Source: Lachnospiraceae bacterium (GTDB lineage: Bacteria; Bacillota; Clostridia; Lachnospirales; Lachnospiraceae). From it: a stretch of 41,408 nucleotides of DNA. A model generated the notes under the pieces. It saw only the letters and a program-made list of their open reading frames with translations, was not told where the DNA came from and ran no database searches. Below, in pieces: positions 17,450 through 25,178 of the stretch. The first letter of the stretch is position 1. Each line of letters starts with the position of its first letter. A program made the translations under genes and the position numbers. Location: assembly GCA_017396145.1 (NCBI GenBank), contig JAFQMS010000042.1, positions 1 to 41,408 of the forward strand, read 5' to 3'.

Positions 17450-18643
17450 TTGGCAGAGAGAAATCTTGATTTTGATAAGATAATAGACAGAACTAATACA
17501 GACAGTTTAAAATATGATTTCGCAGTAGAGAGAGGAATGCCTAAGGGCATTCTTCCTTTATGGGTTGCGGATATGGATTTTCCCACCAGTTCATATATTT
17601 TAGATGCTATAAAGGAAAGAACTGAGCATGGGATATTTGGTTATAGCGATGTTAAAGATGAATACTTTAATGCTGTAAGTACATGGATGTATAAACGCCA
17701 TGGATGGAAGGTGAATAAGGAATGGATGGTAACAACTCCCGGAGTGGTGTTTGCTCTTGCAATGGCTGTAAGAGCGTATACTAAAGTGGGAGAAGGGGTT
17801 CTTATATTACAGCCTGTGTATTATCCCTTTGGCAAGGTTGTGGAAGACAATAAAAGAAAACTAGTTGTAAGCAATTTAAAACTTATGGAAGATAACAGAT
17901 ACCATATGGATTTGGAAGATGTGGAAAGCAAGATTGTGCAAGGCGATGTCAAAATGCTTATAATGTGTAGCCCACATAATCCGGTGTCAAGGGTATGGAG
18001 TAAGGATGAATTGTGTGCTATAGGAGACATTTGCCTAAAGCATAATGTGATTATTATGAGTGACGAGATTCATGCAGATTTCGTATACGAAGATAATAAA
18101 CATTATGTATTGGCAGATTTAGATGAAAAATACGCCCAGATTACCATTACGGCAACGGCTCCTAGCAAGACATTTAACATTGCGGGGCTTCAGGTATCTA
18201 ATGTGTTTATTTCCAACAAAGATTTAAGAGACAGATTTGTTGAAGAAATTGCTACTACAGGCTATAGTCAGATTAACAGTCTTGGAATTGTTGCTTGTAG
18301 AGCGGCATACGAGCATGGCGAAGAGTGGTATCAGGCAATGCTTAAGTATGTTAAAGACAATATTGATTTTGTAGATGAATACCTTAAATACAATATTCCT
18401 GTTTTAAAAATGATAAAAGTTGAAGGTACATATCTTGTGTGGATTGACTGTAGACAATTGGGGATAGAAGATAATGAACTGGAGGATTTGGTGGTTAATA
18501 AAGCAGGGCTTTGGCTTGATGGTGGAACAATGTTTGGAGAAGCCGGTAGCGGATTTCAAAGAATCAATGTGGCATGTCCAAGAAAGACACTTAAAAATGC
18601 TTTGGATAAATTAAGGGATGCGGTTATAAGTATGGAGAAATAG
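17450..18643 (+). CDS. MalY/PatB-type cystathionine beta-lyase (C-S lyase)
   Basis: A 397-residue PLP-dependent aminotransferase-fold enzyme of the MalY/PatB group, which cleaves the C-S bond of cystathionine or cysteine conjugates to release homocysteine or thiols plus pyruvate and ammonia. Diagnostic stretches are LPLWVADMDF near the N-terminus, CSPHNPVSRVW, MSDEIHADFVY and the cofactor lysine in APSKTFNIAGLQ. It follows the gamma-synthase-like gene, and together they could convert cysteine to homocysteine. I use the TTG at 17450 because AGGGAG (17436-17441) sits eight bases upstream. A frame extension to 17432 would start before that site. Confidence 0.9.
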   Translation: MAERNLDFDKIIDRTNTDSLKYDFAVERGMPKGILPLWVADMDFPTSSYILDAIKERTEHGIFGYSDVKDEYFNAVSTWMYKRHGWKVNKEWMVTTPGVVFALAMAVRAYTKVGEGVLILQPVYYPFGKVVEDNKRKLVVSNLKLMEDNRYHMDLEDVESKIVQGDVKMLIMCSPHNPVSRVWSKDELCAIGDICLKHNVIIMSDEIHADFVYEDNKHYVLADLDEKYAQITITATAPSKTFNIAGLQVSNVFISNKDLRDRFVEEIATTGYSQINSLGIVACRAAYEHGEEWYQAMLKYVKDNIDFVDEYLKYNIPVLKMIKVEGTYLVWIDCRQLGIEDNELEDLVVNKAGLWLDGGTMFGEAGSGFQRINVACPRKTLKNALDKLRDAVISMEK

Positions 18644-18727
18644 TTTTGCTACAATGTAGATATAATGATTGAGAAATGTACTTATTTAATTTGATTGAAA
18701 GACTAGAGTGAAAACGAAAGGCAGATT

Positions 18728-19546
18728 ATGAAAATAGGCTTTTTAGATTCGGGCATGGGCGGACTTAGTGTAATGCACAGAGCATTTCAAAAGTTGCCGT
18801 CAGCAAGTTATATTTATTATGCTGATGAGGTTCATGTTCCCTATGGTGAGAAGACAATTGAACAGATAAGACAGTACTGTGACGAGGCCGTAGGGTTTAT
18901 GGTGGATAAAGGTGCTAAAAGCATAGTTATTGCCTGCAACACAGCTACAAGTGCAGCCATAACATATCTTCGTGAAAAGTATAAGATTCCTATGGTGGGA
19001 ATGGAACCGGCTATAAAAAAGGCTGTTGATTATGATAATCACAGAAGAATTCTTGCTCTGGCAACACCGGTTACGGTTCGTGGAGAGAAGATGAAAAGGC
19101 TGGTGGACAAGGTAGGTGGCAATGAGATTGTAGATTTGCTTGCCACTCCTGAACTTGTAAGATTTGCAGAAAAGGGAGACTTTGGCTCAGAAGATGTGAT
19201 GAAATATCTTGAAGAGGTATTCGTCCAGATAGATTTTACAAAGTATTCTTCAGTGGTGCTTGGATGTACCCATTTTAATTATTTTAAGGAGTCTATGAGA
19301 AAGATAATTCCTGAAAACGTTATATTTGTGGACGGAATAGAGGGAACAGTTAATCATCTGATTCATGAGATTGGAATGGAAGATGAGATGGAAGAGGCTG
19401 ACTATAATAAAGAGATAATCGATATCTCTAAAAAAATAGCAGAGACTCCAGTATATTTTTCAGGAAAATTAGTTGAGAGCGGGGAAGAAATTCGAAGGGT
19501 TATGGAATATTTTGAGCAGCTTGAGAAAGTACAAAGGATAGGATAG
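18728..19546 (+). CDS. murI: Glutamate racemase
   Basis: A 272-residue Asp/Glu racemase that makes D-glutamate for peptidoglycan. It shows the DSGMGG start (Asp7 near the catalytic site), a first catalytic Cys in ACNTATS and a second in GCTHF, plus YADEVHVPYGEK, matching the normal YxGDxxxxPYGxK region. Length and motif order are standard. The segment after the first Cys half reads ALATPVTVRGEKM, close to the family's LATxGTI motif but slightly divergent. The start ATG follows AAAGG. An 11-bp gap to the next small membrane protein suggests co-transcription. Confidence 0.94.
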   Translation: MKIGFLDSGMGGLSVMHRAFQKLPSASYIYYADEVHVPYGEKTIEQIRQYCDEAVGFMVDKGAKSIVIACNTATSAAITYLREKYKIPMVGMEPAIKKAVDYDNHRRILALATPVTVRGEKMKRLVDKVGGNEIVDLLATPELVRFAEKGDFGSEDVMKYLEEVFVQIDFTKYSSVVLGCTHFNYFKESMRKIIPENVIFVDGIEGTVNHLIHEIGMEDEMEEADYNKEIIDISKKIAETPVYFSGKLVESGEEIRRVMEYFEQLEKVQRIG

Positions 19547-19557
19547 GTGAGATTAAG

Positions 19558-19986
19558 ATGAATAAAGAGAATAAACTTTCAAAGGTTTTATTAATTATTG
19601 CAGGTGTATGGTTCGTAATTGGACATTTTGTATTTAGACACACTATATTTATATTAGGCGTGCCGATTTTGTTATCAGGCATAAGCGGAGTTTACTGGTT
19701 GGTTAATAAACTGTATAATAGCATACAAAGTAATGTTGATAAAATTGATACTGATACTAATAATACTGCTAAATGTTTATTGATTACAGCAGGTGTATGG
19801 TTCTTAATTGGAAGTATTCTTATGAGAACAGTTGGAAGTGCGTTTGCACCTTCTGGAGGTTTGGATAGTCTAGCGGATGCGTTGGTGTACGCCTTTATAT
19901 GGGAAATAGTTGTGTTAGGCGTTCCGATTATATTATTGATTATTGGTGTAGTGATATGGTTAATTAATAGACATTCACGTCATTAA
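19558..19986 (+). CDS. Small four-span membrane protein built from two repeats
   Basis: A 142-residue hydrophobic protein of unknown function. It consists of two similar halves. Each begins with a K-x-LL-I-x-AGVWF-x-IG span (about 10-25 and 75-90) and ends with a LGVP-I-LL-x-I-x-G-V-x-WL-x-N span (about 35-58 and 117-138), giving four membrane spans. A polar linker of about 15 residues rich in Asp and Asn joins the halves. I recognise no characterised family. The gene starts 11 bp after murI with a GGTGAG ribosome site, so it is probably the last gene of that operon and ends at the hairpin at 20094-20152. Confidence 0.75.
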   Translation: MNKENKLSKVLLIIAGVWFVIGHFVFRHTIFILGVPILLSGISGVYWLVNKLYNSIQSNVDKIDTDTNNTAKCLLITAGVWFLIGSILMRTVGSAFAPSGGLDSLADALVYAFIWEIVVLGVPIILLIIGVVIWLINRHSRH

Positions 19987-20093
19987 AGCATTTGTGGATA
20001 AGCATGTAAACAAACTGTCAAATGTTGCCATATAATCAAGAAGAACCAATACAAATATTCTTGAATTTTAGAAGTGAGAAAAGCAATATATAT

Positions 20094-20152
20094 AAAAATA
20101 CCTCTTAAAAACATTTTTTTATAAAAACTATTGTCAAAAGGGGTATTTTTTT
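20094..20152 (+). terminator. Terminator-like long-loop hairpin after the murI operon
   Basis: AAAAATACCTCTT (20094-20106) pairs with AAGGGGTATTTTT (20138-20150) through 13 pairs including one G-U, and the T-run continues to 20152. The loop of 31 bases is long. The 3' arm belongs to a ~70-bp direct repeat whose second copy (21228-21298) lacks the 5' arm. Confidence 0.5.
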
Positions 20153-20192
20153 CATGTAATTGCAATCAGTGATTTTCACTACAAGATATTAT
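20125..20192 (+). repeat. Direct repeat copy 1 (~68 bp, imperfect)
   Basis: This stretch matches 21230-21298 with few changes. Shared blocks are AAAAACTATTG-x-CAAAA, GGGTATTTT, and TAATTGCAATCAGTGATTT followed by CACTACAA and ATTAT. The copy contains the small dyad AGTGA-TTT-TCACT. The two copies bracket a 1.1-kb segment with a truncated gene and an orphan gene. Confidence 0.8.
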
Positions 20193-20254
20193 AGAAGAAT
20201 CGAATTTTATAAAGGAAATGAGTAGAATCATATTACTATAGAAGGTGGAGAATT

Positions 20255-20575
20255 ATGGCGAGATTTACATATGTTATTAGCGATATTCATGGTCAGATTG
20301 ATGCATTTATGAGTATGCTTACACAGATTGATTTTACAGAAAACGATGAAATGTATATATTGGGGGATGTGATTGACAGAGGGCCGAAGTCCATTGAGTG
20401 TATAAAATGGATAATGGCTCGGGATAATATTCTTACATTGTTGGGAAATCATGAGTTAATATTATATGATGGGTATATCAATAATGCACCAGCATTTTAT
20501 CATTCCCTTACTGAAATTAGAGAAACAGTAGATGAATATAGATATAATGTTATAGATGGTAGTGATGACAAATAG
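20255..20575 (+). pseudogene. Truncated PP2A-like metallophosphoesterase
   Basis: A 106-residue frame with the N-terminal half of a serine/threonine-phosphatase-like metallophosphoesterase. SDIHGQ, LGDVIDRGPKS and GNHEL, the first three metal motifs, are intact. The C-terminal half carrying the remaining metal-binding histidines is absent, while family members usually run past 200 residues. The frame stops at a TAG (20573-20575) but continues open for another 30 codons to a second TAG at 20666-20668, ending just before the next gene. The ribosome site GGTGGAG is good, so a short peptide may still be made. It is most likely a decayed or recombined gene; a functional minimal protein cannot be excluded. 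Confidence 0.7.
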
Positions 20576-20678
20576 GGTAAGATGTTAGATGAATTTTGTA
20601 GGGATGTTGCTAAAACTATAGGGGAACAGAGAAACAGGTTAACACCATTTAGATTTAATTTTGGATAGGAGAATTAGT

Positions 20679-21161
20679 ATGTTTACATGGTCAGATACAA
20701 TAAAAAAATTTCCAACAATATTTAAGCCAGTATTAAAAAAGTATAATTTAAAGTATAAAATTATTAGTGAGCGGGAAGTAATATTTTATGGGAATGGTTA
20801 TGTGATTGCTGGAGTTTTGGAGAGAGAGGGTTTTTCGATTTCTTACCTTAGAAGAAAAGATGAGAATACATATTATAATTATATGATTGATACTTATTTT
20901 GCGATTAAGATTGATGACCAAGACAGAGATGATGTTCGTGTGACTAATGAGAAAAATAAATGGGTTAGGAAAATGATATACACTGCTAATTCCCTGCTTA
21001 GCAAATGGGATAATATGCTTTCTGGTAATCTAGATTGGATTGAAGATTTTAAGAAATCCAGATGGTATTATGTGCTTGAAAGACCATTTCAGGAGTGCTC
21101 GTCTTTTGATATGAATTATAAAAGAGCATTTGATGAAATGAAGTCTATTAAAAAGATTTAA
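20679..21161 (+). CDS. Hypothetical cytosolic protein
   Basis: A 160-residue soluble protein that I do not recognise. It is rich in Lys, Tyr, Trp and Asp, with no signal peptide or membrane span. The N-terminal third has beta-strand character (KYKIISEREVIFYGNGY), and the C-terminal half looks helical with several Trp residues (KWVRKM, KWDNML, WIEDFKK). The start is the ATG at 20679, eight bases after AGGAGA; a TTG at 20661 lies upstream of that site. It sits inside the direct-repeat-bounded segment beside a truncated phosphatase gene, so it may have arrived with that segment. Size and context would fit an immunity-type or accessory protein, but nothing in the sequence proves this. Confidence 0.65.
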   Translation: MFTWSDTIKKFPTIFKPVLKKYNLKYKIISEREVIFYGNGYVIAGVLEREGFSISYLRRKDENTYYNYMIDTYFAIKIDDQDRDDVRVTNEKNKWVRKMIYTANSLLSKWDNMLSGNLDWIEDFKKSRWYYVLERPFQECSSFDMNYKRAFDEMKSIKKI

Positions 21162-21229
21162 GGCTGATTTTTAGATATTTAAGGTGAAAATGGAACATTT
21201 TTTGTAAAAAAATCAACTTAATTTAAAAA

Positions 21230-21298
21230 AAACTATTGCCAAAAAGGGTATTTTATTCTTATAATTGCAATCAGTGATTTGCACTACAAATTATTATT
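21230..21298 (+). repeat. Direct repeat copy 2 (~69 bp, imperfect)
   Basis: The second copy of the 20125-20192 element, ending 23 bp before the aspartate kinase ATG. Here the dyad reads AGTG-ATTTG-CACT. The copy lacks the upstream ATACC arm that makes copy 1 a terminator. Confidence 0.8.
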
Positions 21299-21320
21299 AA
21301 AGAATATAGAGGAATAAGCG

Positions 21321-22640
21321 ATGGTTAAAGTTGTAAAGTTTGGTGGCAGTTCTTTAGCAAGTGCTGCACAGTTTAAGAAAGTTGCTGATATTATACATGC
21401 AGAGGATTCAAGAAGATATATTGTACCTTCTGCTCCTGGTAAAAGAGATTCGGCTGATACAAAGGTAACAGACATGTTATATGAATGTTATGGAGCAGCT
21501 GCAAAGGGAAAAGCATACAAGCATTTATTGCAGAGCATCAAGGAAAGATATTATGAGATAATCAATACATTGAAGTTAGATCTTTCTTTGGAGAAAGAAT
21601 TTGATGTGATTGAGGCTTGTTTTATTGGTAAGGCAGGAAGAGACTATGCAGCATCTAGAGGAGAATATTTAAATGGTATTATTCTTGCTAATTATCTTGG
21701 ATATGAGTTTATAGATGCAGCTGAAGTTATTTTCTTTGATGATAATGGTAAATTTGATGCTAAGAGAACTAATAAGGTGTTAGCAGAAAGATTAAGTGAT
21801 ATAGAAAAGGCAGTCATTCCTGGTTTTTATGGTTCCATGCCAAATGATACAATTAAAACATTTTCCCGTGGTGGTTCAGATGTAACAGGTTCAATTGTAG
21901 CAAGAGCTGTAAAGGCTGATTTATATGAGAACTGGACAGATGTATCTGGTTTCTTGGTGGGAGATCCAAGAATCATTAATGATCCAAAGGTTATCACAAC
22001 AATTACTTATAAGGAACTTAGAGAACTTTCTTATATGGGTGCAGGCGTTCTTCACGAAGATGCTATATTCCCTGTAAGAAAAGAAGGTATTCCAATTAAC
22101 ATTAAGAATACAAACAAACCTGAAGATGCAGGTACAATGATTGTTGAAAGTACATCTAAGAAGCCTGAATATACTATTACAGGTATTGCAGGTAAAAAGG
22201 GATTTACAGCGGTAAGTATTGAAAAGGATATGATGAACTCAGAACTTGGTTTTTGTAGAAAAGTTCTTGAAGAGTTCGAAAAGAATGGTATTTCTATTGA
22301 ACATATGCCATCAGGAATCGATACAATGACTGTTATTGTTCATCAGGAAGAATTTGAAGAAAAGGAACAGGAGATTCTTGCAGGAATTCATAGAAATGTA
22401 AGCCCGGATTCTATAGATATTGAGTCTGATATTGCTCTTATAGCAGTAGTTGGACGTGGAATGAAGTCTAATCGTGGTACAGCAGGACGTATATTTGCAG
22501 CCCTTGCACATGCACATGTTAATGTTAAGATGATTGACCAGGGTTCAAGTGAACTTAATATAATTGTAGGCGTATCTGCAGATGACTTTGATAAGGCTAT
22601 GAATGCTATTTATGATATTTTTGTAAAAGTACAGTTATAA
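21321..22640 (+). CDS. lysC: Aspartate kinase
   Basis: A 439-residue aspartokinase catalysing the first step of the lysine, threonine and methionine pathway. The catalytic domain (about 1-280) begins with VVKFGGSSLA and contains SRGGSDVTGS and the TDVSGF-like WTDVSGFLVGDPR region. Two C-terminal ACT domains follow (about 300-370 and 375-435; IALIAVVGRGM starts the second), so allosteric feedback by lysine or threonine is expected. Length and domain order suit the monofunctional clostridial enzyme. I see no lysine riboswitch or T-box in the 160 bp upstream, only the repeat element that may carry its expression signals. The ribosome site GAGGAA is adequate. The gene symbol is for the function; paralogues could exist. 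Confidence 0.93.
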   Translation: MVKVVKFGGSSLASAAQFKKVADIIHAEDSRRYIVPSAPGKRDSADTKVTDMLYECYGAAAKGKAYKHLLQSIKERYYEIINTLKLDLSLEKEFDVIEACFIGKAGRDYAASRGEYLNGIILANYLGYEFIDAAEVIFFDDNGKFDAKRTNKVLAERLSDIEKAVIPGFYGSMPNDTIKTFSRGGSDVTGSIVARAVKADLYENWTDVSGFLVGDPRIINDPKVITTITYKELRELSYMGAGVLHEDAIFPVRKEGIPINIKNTNKPEDAGTMIVESTSKKPEYTITGIAGKKGFTAVSIEKDMMNSELGFCRKVLEEFEKNGISIEHMPSGIDTMTVIVHQEEFEEKEQEILAGIHRNVSPDSIDIESDIALIAVVGRGMKSNRGTAGRIFAALAHAHVNVKMIDQGSSELNIIVGVSADDFDKAMNAIYDIFVKVQL

Positions 22641-22686
22641 GAAACTTAGAACACTGTATAAACTATAGAGTGATAAATTAAGTGAA

Positions 22687-22799
22687 TATAATTATAAATG
22701 TACATAGAGGCATCGTATACAAGTGTTTGATTCTCATCTTACTGGCTTGTCCAGAAAATGGAGACTTGGGCATGAGTATAGGATGCCTATTTGTATGTA
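22687..22799 (+). ncRNA. Candidate structured leader RNA or small RNA with -10 box
   Basis: A TATAAT at 22687-22692 is followed, at the expected start distance, by a long hairpin. TACATA (22701-22706) pairs with TATGTA (22794-22799), and AGGCATCGTATAC (22708-22720) pairs with GTATAGGATGCCT (22776-22788) with one mismatch. The 55-base interior contains CTCAT/ATGAG and a TCCA-GAAAA-TGGA stem-loop. The element lies in the 263-bp gap between aspartate kinase and the gene at 22904. It matches no riboswitch consensus I know. It could be the 5' leader of the downstream gene or a free small RNA. Confidence 0.4.
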
Positions 22800-22903
22800 A
22801 ATTAATGGTTTTCTAATGTAAATTTTTGTGATAGAAATATAATAGATAGAGTAGTTTAGTAAAATTTTACGATAAATAAGGAAGATTAAAGGAGAAAAAG
22901 GTT

Positions 22904-23515
22904 ATGTTAAAAGAAAAATTACCTAAGATAGGGATTGTTGTAGGAATTATAGTTGTAGTGGCAGCGATATTATATGTTAAATTCTATATTTTAGATGCTA
23001 CAGATGTCTATATTGCAGAATATTATGAAGGAATTAGATATGGTATGGATAAGAAGAGTGCAGGTAATATTTTAGTAAGCGACGGCCATACAGAAGTTAA
23101 ATCAGGCATGGTATATAAAGTTACTGATTTTGGCGGAGTTGAAGGTGCTAATGGTGTGGTTGCGATAACAGGAGCAGATGATAAGGTTGAGAATGTATTG
23201 TGTTTTTTTGAGGCCGGTGACAAGGAACAAGAGATTGATGCCAAATTACTAGATAAACTTGCTAAGGGATGTATTAAAGAATTAGATAAAATGATAGATA
23301 AAAAGATTGATGAAGATGAACATTTAGAAATACTAAAAACAGAGGGTGGGGATTATGATGAAAGCAAAGCTAAAGGCTTGATAGAAGGACAAACCATATG
23401 GTTAGGTGAGAAGTCATGTATTACTATTACTTATATTGAATCTACAAGTCTTACCATAGATTATGAAGATATTAATTCGGAAAGGAGCCAGTATTATCTT
23501 TCGGTGGATAAATAA
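22904..23515 (+). CDS. Hypothetical single-span membrane protein
   Basis: A 203-residue protein with one N-terminal membrane span (about 9-30: IGIVVGIIVVVAAILYVKF) and an extracytoplasmic domain rich in Asp, Glu and Lys. The first part of the outer domain (YYEGIRYGMDKKSAGNIL, then DGHTEVKSG) resembles the small beta-rich 'opening' motifs of SmpA/BLIP-like lipoproteins, but the similarity is weak and unconfirmed. There is no lipobox, so it is a signal anchor rather than a lipoprotein. The ribosome site AAAGGAG is strong. The 5' leader holds the hairpin described at 22687-22799. Function is unknown. Confidence 0.7.
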   Translation: MLKEKLPKIGIVVGIIVVVAAILYVKFYILDATDVYIAEYYEGIRYGMDKKSAGNILVSDGHTEVKSGMVYKVTDFGGVEGANGVVAITGADDKVENVLCFFEAGDKEQEIDAKLLDKLAKGCIKELDKMIDKKIDEDEHLEILKTEGGDYDESKAKGLIEGQTIWLGEKSCITITYIESTSLTIDYEDINSERSQYYLSVDK

Positions 23516-23617
23516 TATTAGAAGATAAGAAGTAGTCGATGAATTGCAATATGGGGGTGCATTAATTATGGTTAAAGTGAAGATTATGGCAAGAATGATT
23601 ATGCGTCTGGAGAAATT

Positions 23618-23866
23618 TTGTGTAATGTACTTGGGGATGAGATAGAGAAAGAAAAAGTAACAAAAACTGATCCAATGAAATTTGTTATTATTATAGTGCT
23701 TGTAGTTGTTGGAATTATGAGTATTGCATCACCTAGTGCTGTGTGGTATCTAGAATATGGATGGCGATATAAGGACGCACAGCCATCTGATGAAGCAATT
23801 GCAATGAATCGTTTTGTGGGAATAATTGCGATTATAGCGGCTGTTGCTATTCTTATTTTTGCATAA
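23618..23866 (+). CDS. Small two-span membrane protein (DUF6199-like), possibly frameshifted
   Basis: An 82-residue protein with two spans (about 21-40 and 65-82). A short loop with W-Y-L-E-Y-GW-R-YKDAQPS and a following Arg resembles the DUF6199 group of small membrane proteins (family recalled, not searched). The TTG at 23618 has GGAG five bases upstream and may be used. However, the same frame is open back to 23576 and reads like protein (DYGKNDYASGEIL), while the well-placed ATG at 23568 behind GGGGGTG is in another frame and stops after 25 codons at 23645. A single-base change near 23571-23578 would join them, so the gene may carry a frameshift or the short frame may be a coupled upstream peptide. 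Confidence 0.6.
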   Translation: MCNVLGDEIEKEKVTKTDPMKFVIIIVLVVVGIMSIASPSAVWYLEYGWRYKDAQPSDEAIAMNRFVGIIAIIAAVAILIFA

Positions 23867-23895
23867 AGGTAGTGCCTATAGAAAGGAAAAAACTT

Positions 23896-24777
23896 ATGTT
23901 TGGGAAGGAATTCTTTAAAAGATATACTTTTTTATTAGTATTATTAATTATTGTTATTGGGATGTCTAGTAGTGTAATTACTAGTCTTGCGCAGGAGCGT
24001 TTTCATGAACCTATAGAGAATTATTATGGTGCCGGAGCAATTTGCAAATTTGTGACATCAGTGATACCATTATTTTTGATGGTTAAATGGGGATATTTAA
24101 AGAAGGTGAGTTTAAGTAAGGTGCTGTTAGGATTTGCAATGGGAGCATTTACTTTTATATTCTTCTTACCTAATATTCTTATTTTAACAATGGTAAATGA
24201 AACCTTTTTCAATGTGAATTATAATGGTGTCTTAGCGGTAGCATTATTATCCTTAGGTATAGGCTTGATAGAAGAATCAGCGATTCGAGGAGTGTTTTTA
24301 CCATTCTTATGCGAGAAATGGCATAAGAAAAAGCATGTATATGTAAAAGCAGCCATAGCAAGCTCATTATTATTTGCAGTGATACACCTTAGTGGTAGCG
24401 TAGGGTATTTTGTTAAATACAAGACATTGCCTATGGAATACTTTCTAGGTAATATGTATCAGGTGTACTATACATTTTGCTATGGAATATTTATGGCAGC
24501 GGTTGTAATAAAAACAAAGAATATATGGGGCGTTGTGTTCTGGCATGGTGTTTGTGACTTCGTAGCATTTTTAAAAAGTGTTGTTATTGATGAGATATTC
24601 TTGACATACTTGTATGGTAGTAATTATCTGACATTTGCAAGATTTCTTGAAAAGCATGAGATTCTAGCTGGAGTTAAATATGCACCTCAGGTGATAGAGG
24701 GATGCATCAATCTTGCGTTGGTAGTTGTGGGGCTTGTGATAATAATTAAGGAAGAGAAGAAGATGGAAGAGATATAA
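23896..24777 (+). CDS. CPBP-family intramembrane metalloprotease
   Basis: A 293-residue, seven- to eight-span membrane protein with the full CPBP (Abi/Rce1-like) signature: Glu126-Glu127-x-x-x-Arg131, FAVIH with His164, and HGVCD with His217 and Asp221. These residues form the membrane-embedded metal site of prenyl-protein and bacteriocin-related endopeptidases. Bacterial members take part in bacteriocin maturation or self-immunity and in anti-sigma or receptor processing; no bacteriocin gene is evident nearby. The start is the ATG at 23896 behind AAAGGA; an in-frame GTG at 23872 lies upstream of that site. It is 29 bp after the small membrane protein gene, so both may be one transcript. Confidence 0.88.
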   Translation: MFGKEFFKRYTFLLVLLIIVIGMSSSVITSLAQERFHEPIENYYGAGAICKFVTSVIPLFLMVKWGYLKKVSLSKVLLGFAMGAFTFIFFLPNILILTMVNETFFNVNYNGVLAVALLSLGIGLIEESAIRGVFLPFLCEKWHKKKHVYVKAAIASSLLFAVIHLSGSVGYFVKYKTLPMEYFLGNMYQVYYTFCYGIFMAAVVIKTKNIWGVVFWHGVCDFVAFLKSVVIDEIFLTYLYGSNYLTFARFLEKHEILAGVKYAPQVIEGCINLALVVVGLVIIIKEEKKMEEI

Positions 24778-24801
24778 TCAGATTAATAAAGTGATAATGT
24801 A

Positions 24802-24830
24802 TTGCTATTGTGCGTACGAATTGATATAAT
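24802..24830 (+). promoter_or_regulatory. Promoter of the toxin-antitoxin operon
   Basis: TTGCTA (24802-24807), a 17-bp spacer and TATAAT (24825-24830), about 40 bp before the antitoxin ATG. A CGTACG palindrome (24813-24818) sits in the middle of the spacer, where an autoregulating antitoxin could bind. Confidence 0.65.
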
Positions 24831-24869
24831 TATAATAAATAAAAGTGTTTTGTAAAGGGAGGGTTAATT

Positions 24870-25178
24870 ATGGCAACAAAAACAGCTAATTTATATGCAA
24901 GGATAGAACCAGAACTAAAGGAACAAGCGGAAAATATACTTTCTACATTAGGGATTCCTGCTTCTAATGCAATTACAATGTTTTATAAGCAGATTATTTT
25001 GAATAGAGGGCTTCCTTTTGATGTAAAAATACCTGTAACTATACCTTTAGATGTATCTAGAATTACAGAAAATGAATTAAGCACAGAACTTGAGAAGGGG
25101 TATGAGGATATAATTGCTGGAAGGACAAAGCCTGCAACACAAGTGTTTGCTGATATCCGAAATGAATACAAGATATGA
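24870..25178 (+). CDS. RelB/DinJ-family antitoxin
   Basis: A 102-residue antitoxin. The N-terminal ribbon-helix-helix part (NLYARIEPELKEQAENIL, then LGIPASNAITMFYKQI) is the RelB/DinJ DNA-binding dimer, which normally represses its own operon. The C-terminal tail (about 60-102) would wrap the toxin. RelB/DinJ proteins neutralise RelE/ParE-fold toxins. Its stop overlaps the toxin start by four bases (ATGA at 25175-25178), the usual sign of translational coupling. The ribosome site GGGAGG is strong, so more antitoxin than toxin should be made. Confidence 0.92.
   Translation: MATKTANLYARIEPELKEQAENILSTLGIPASNAITMFYKQIILNRGLPFDVKIPVTIPLDVSRITENELSTELEKGYEDIIAGRTKPATQVFADIRNEYKI

Noticed and set aside
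21162-21320. Lysine riboswitch or T-box before aspartate kinase
   Set aside because: No conserved riboswitch core or T-box sequence is visible; the gap is filled by AT-rich DNA and the direct repeat.
22721-22740. Possible tRNA T-loop (GTTTGATTC)
   Set aside because: The flanking bases do not form the five-pair T stem, and no acceptor or anticodon arm can be built.
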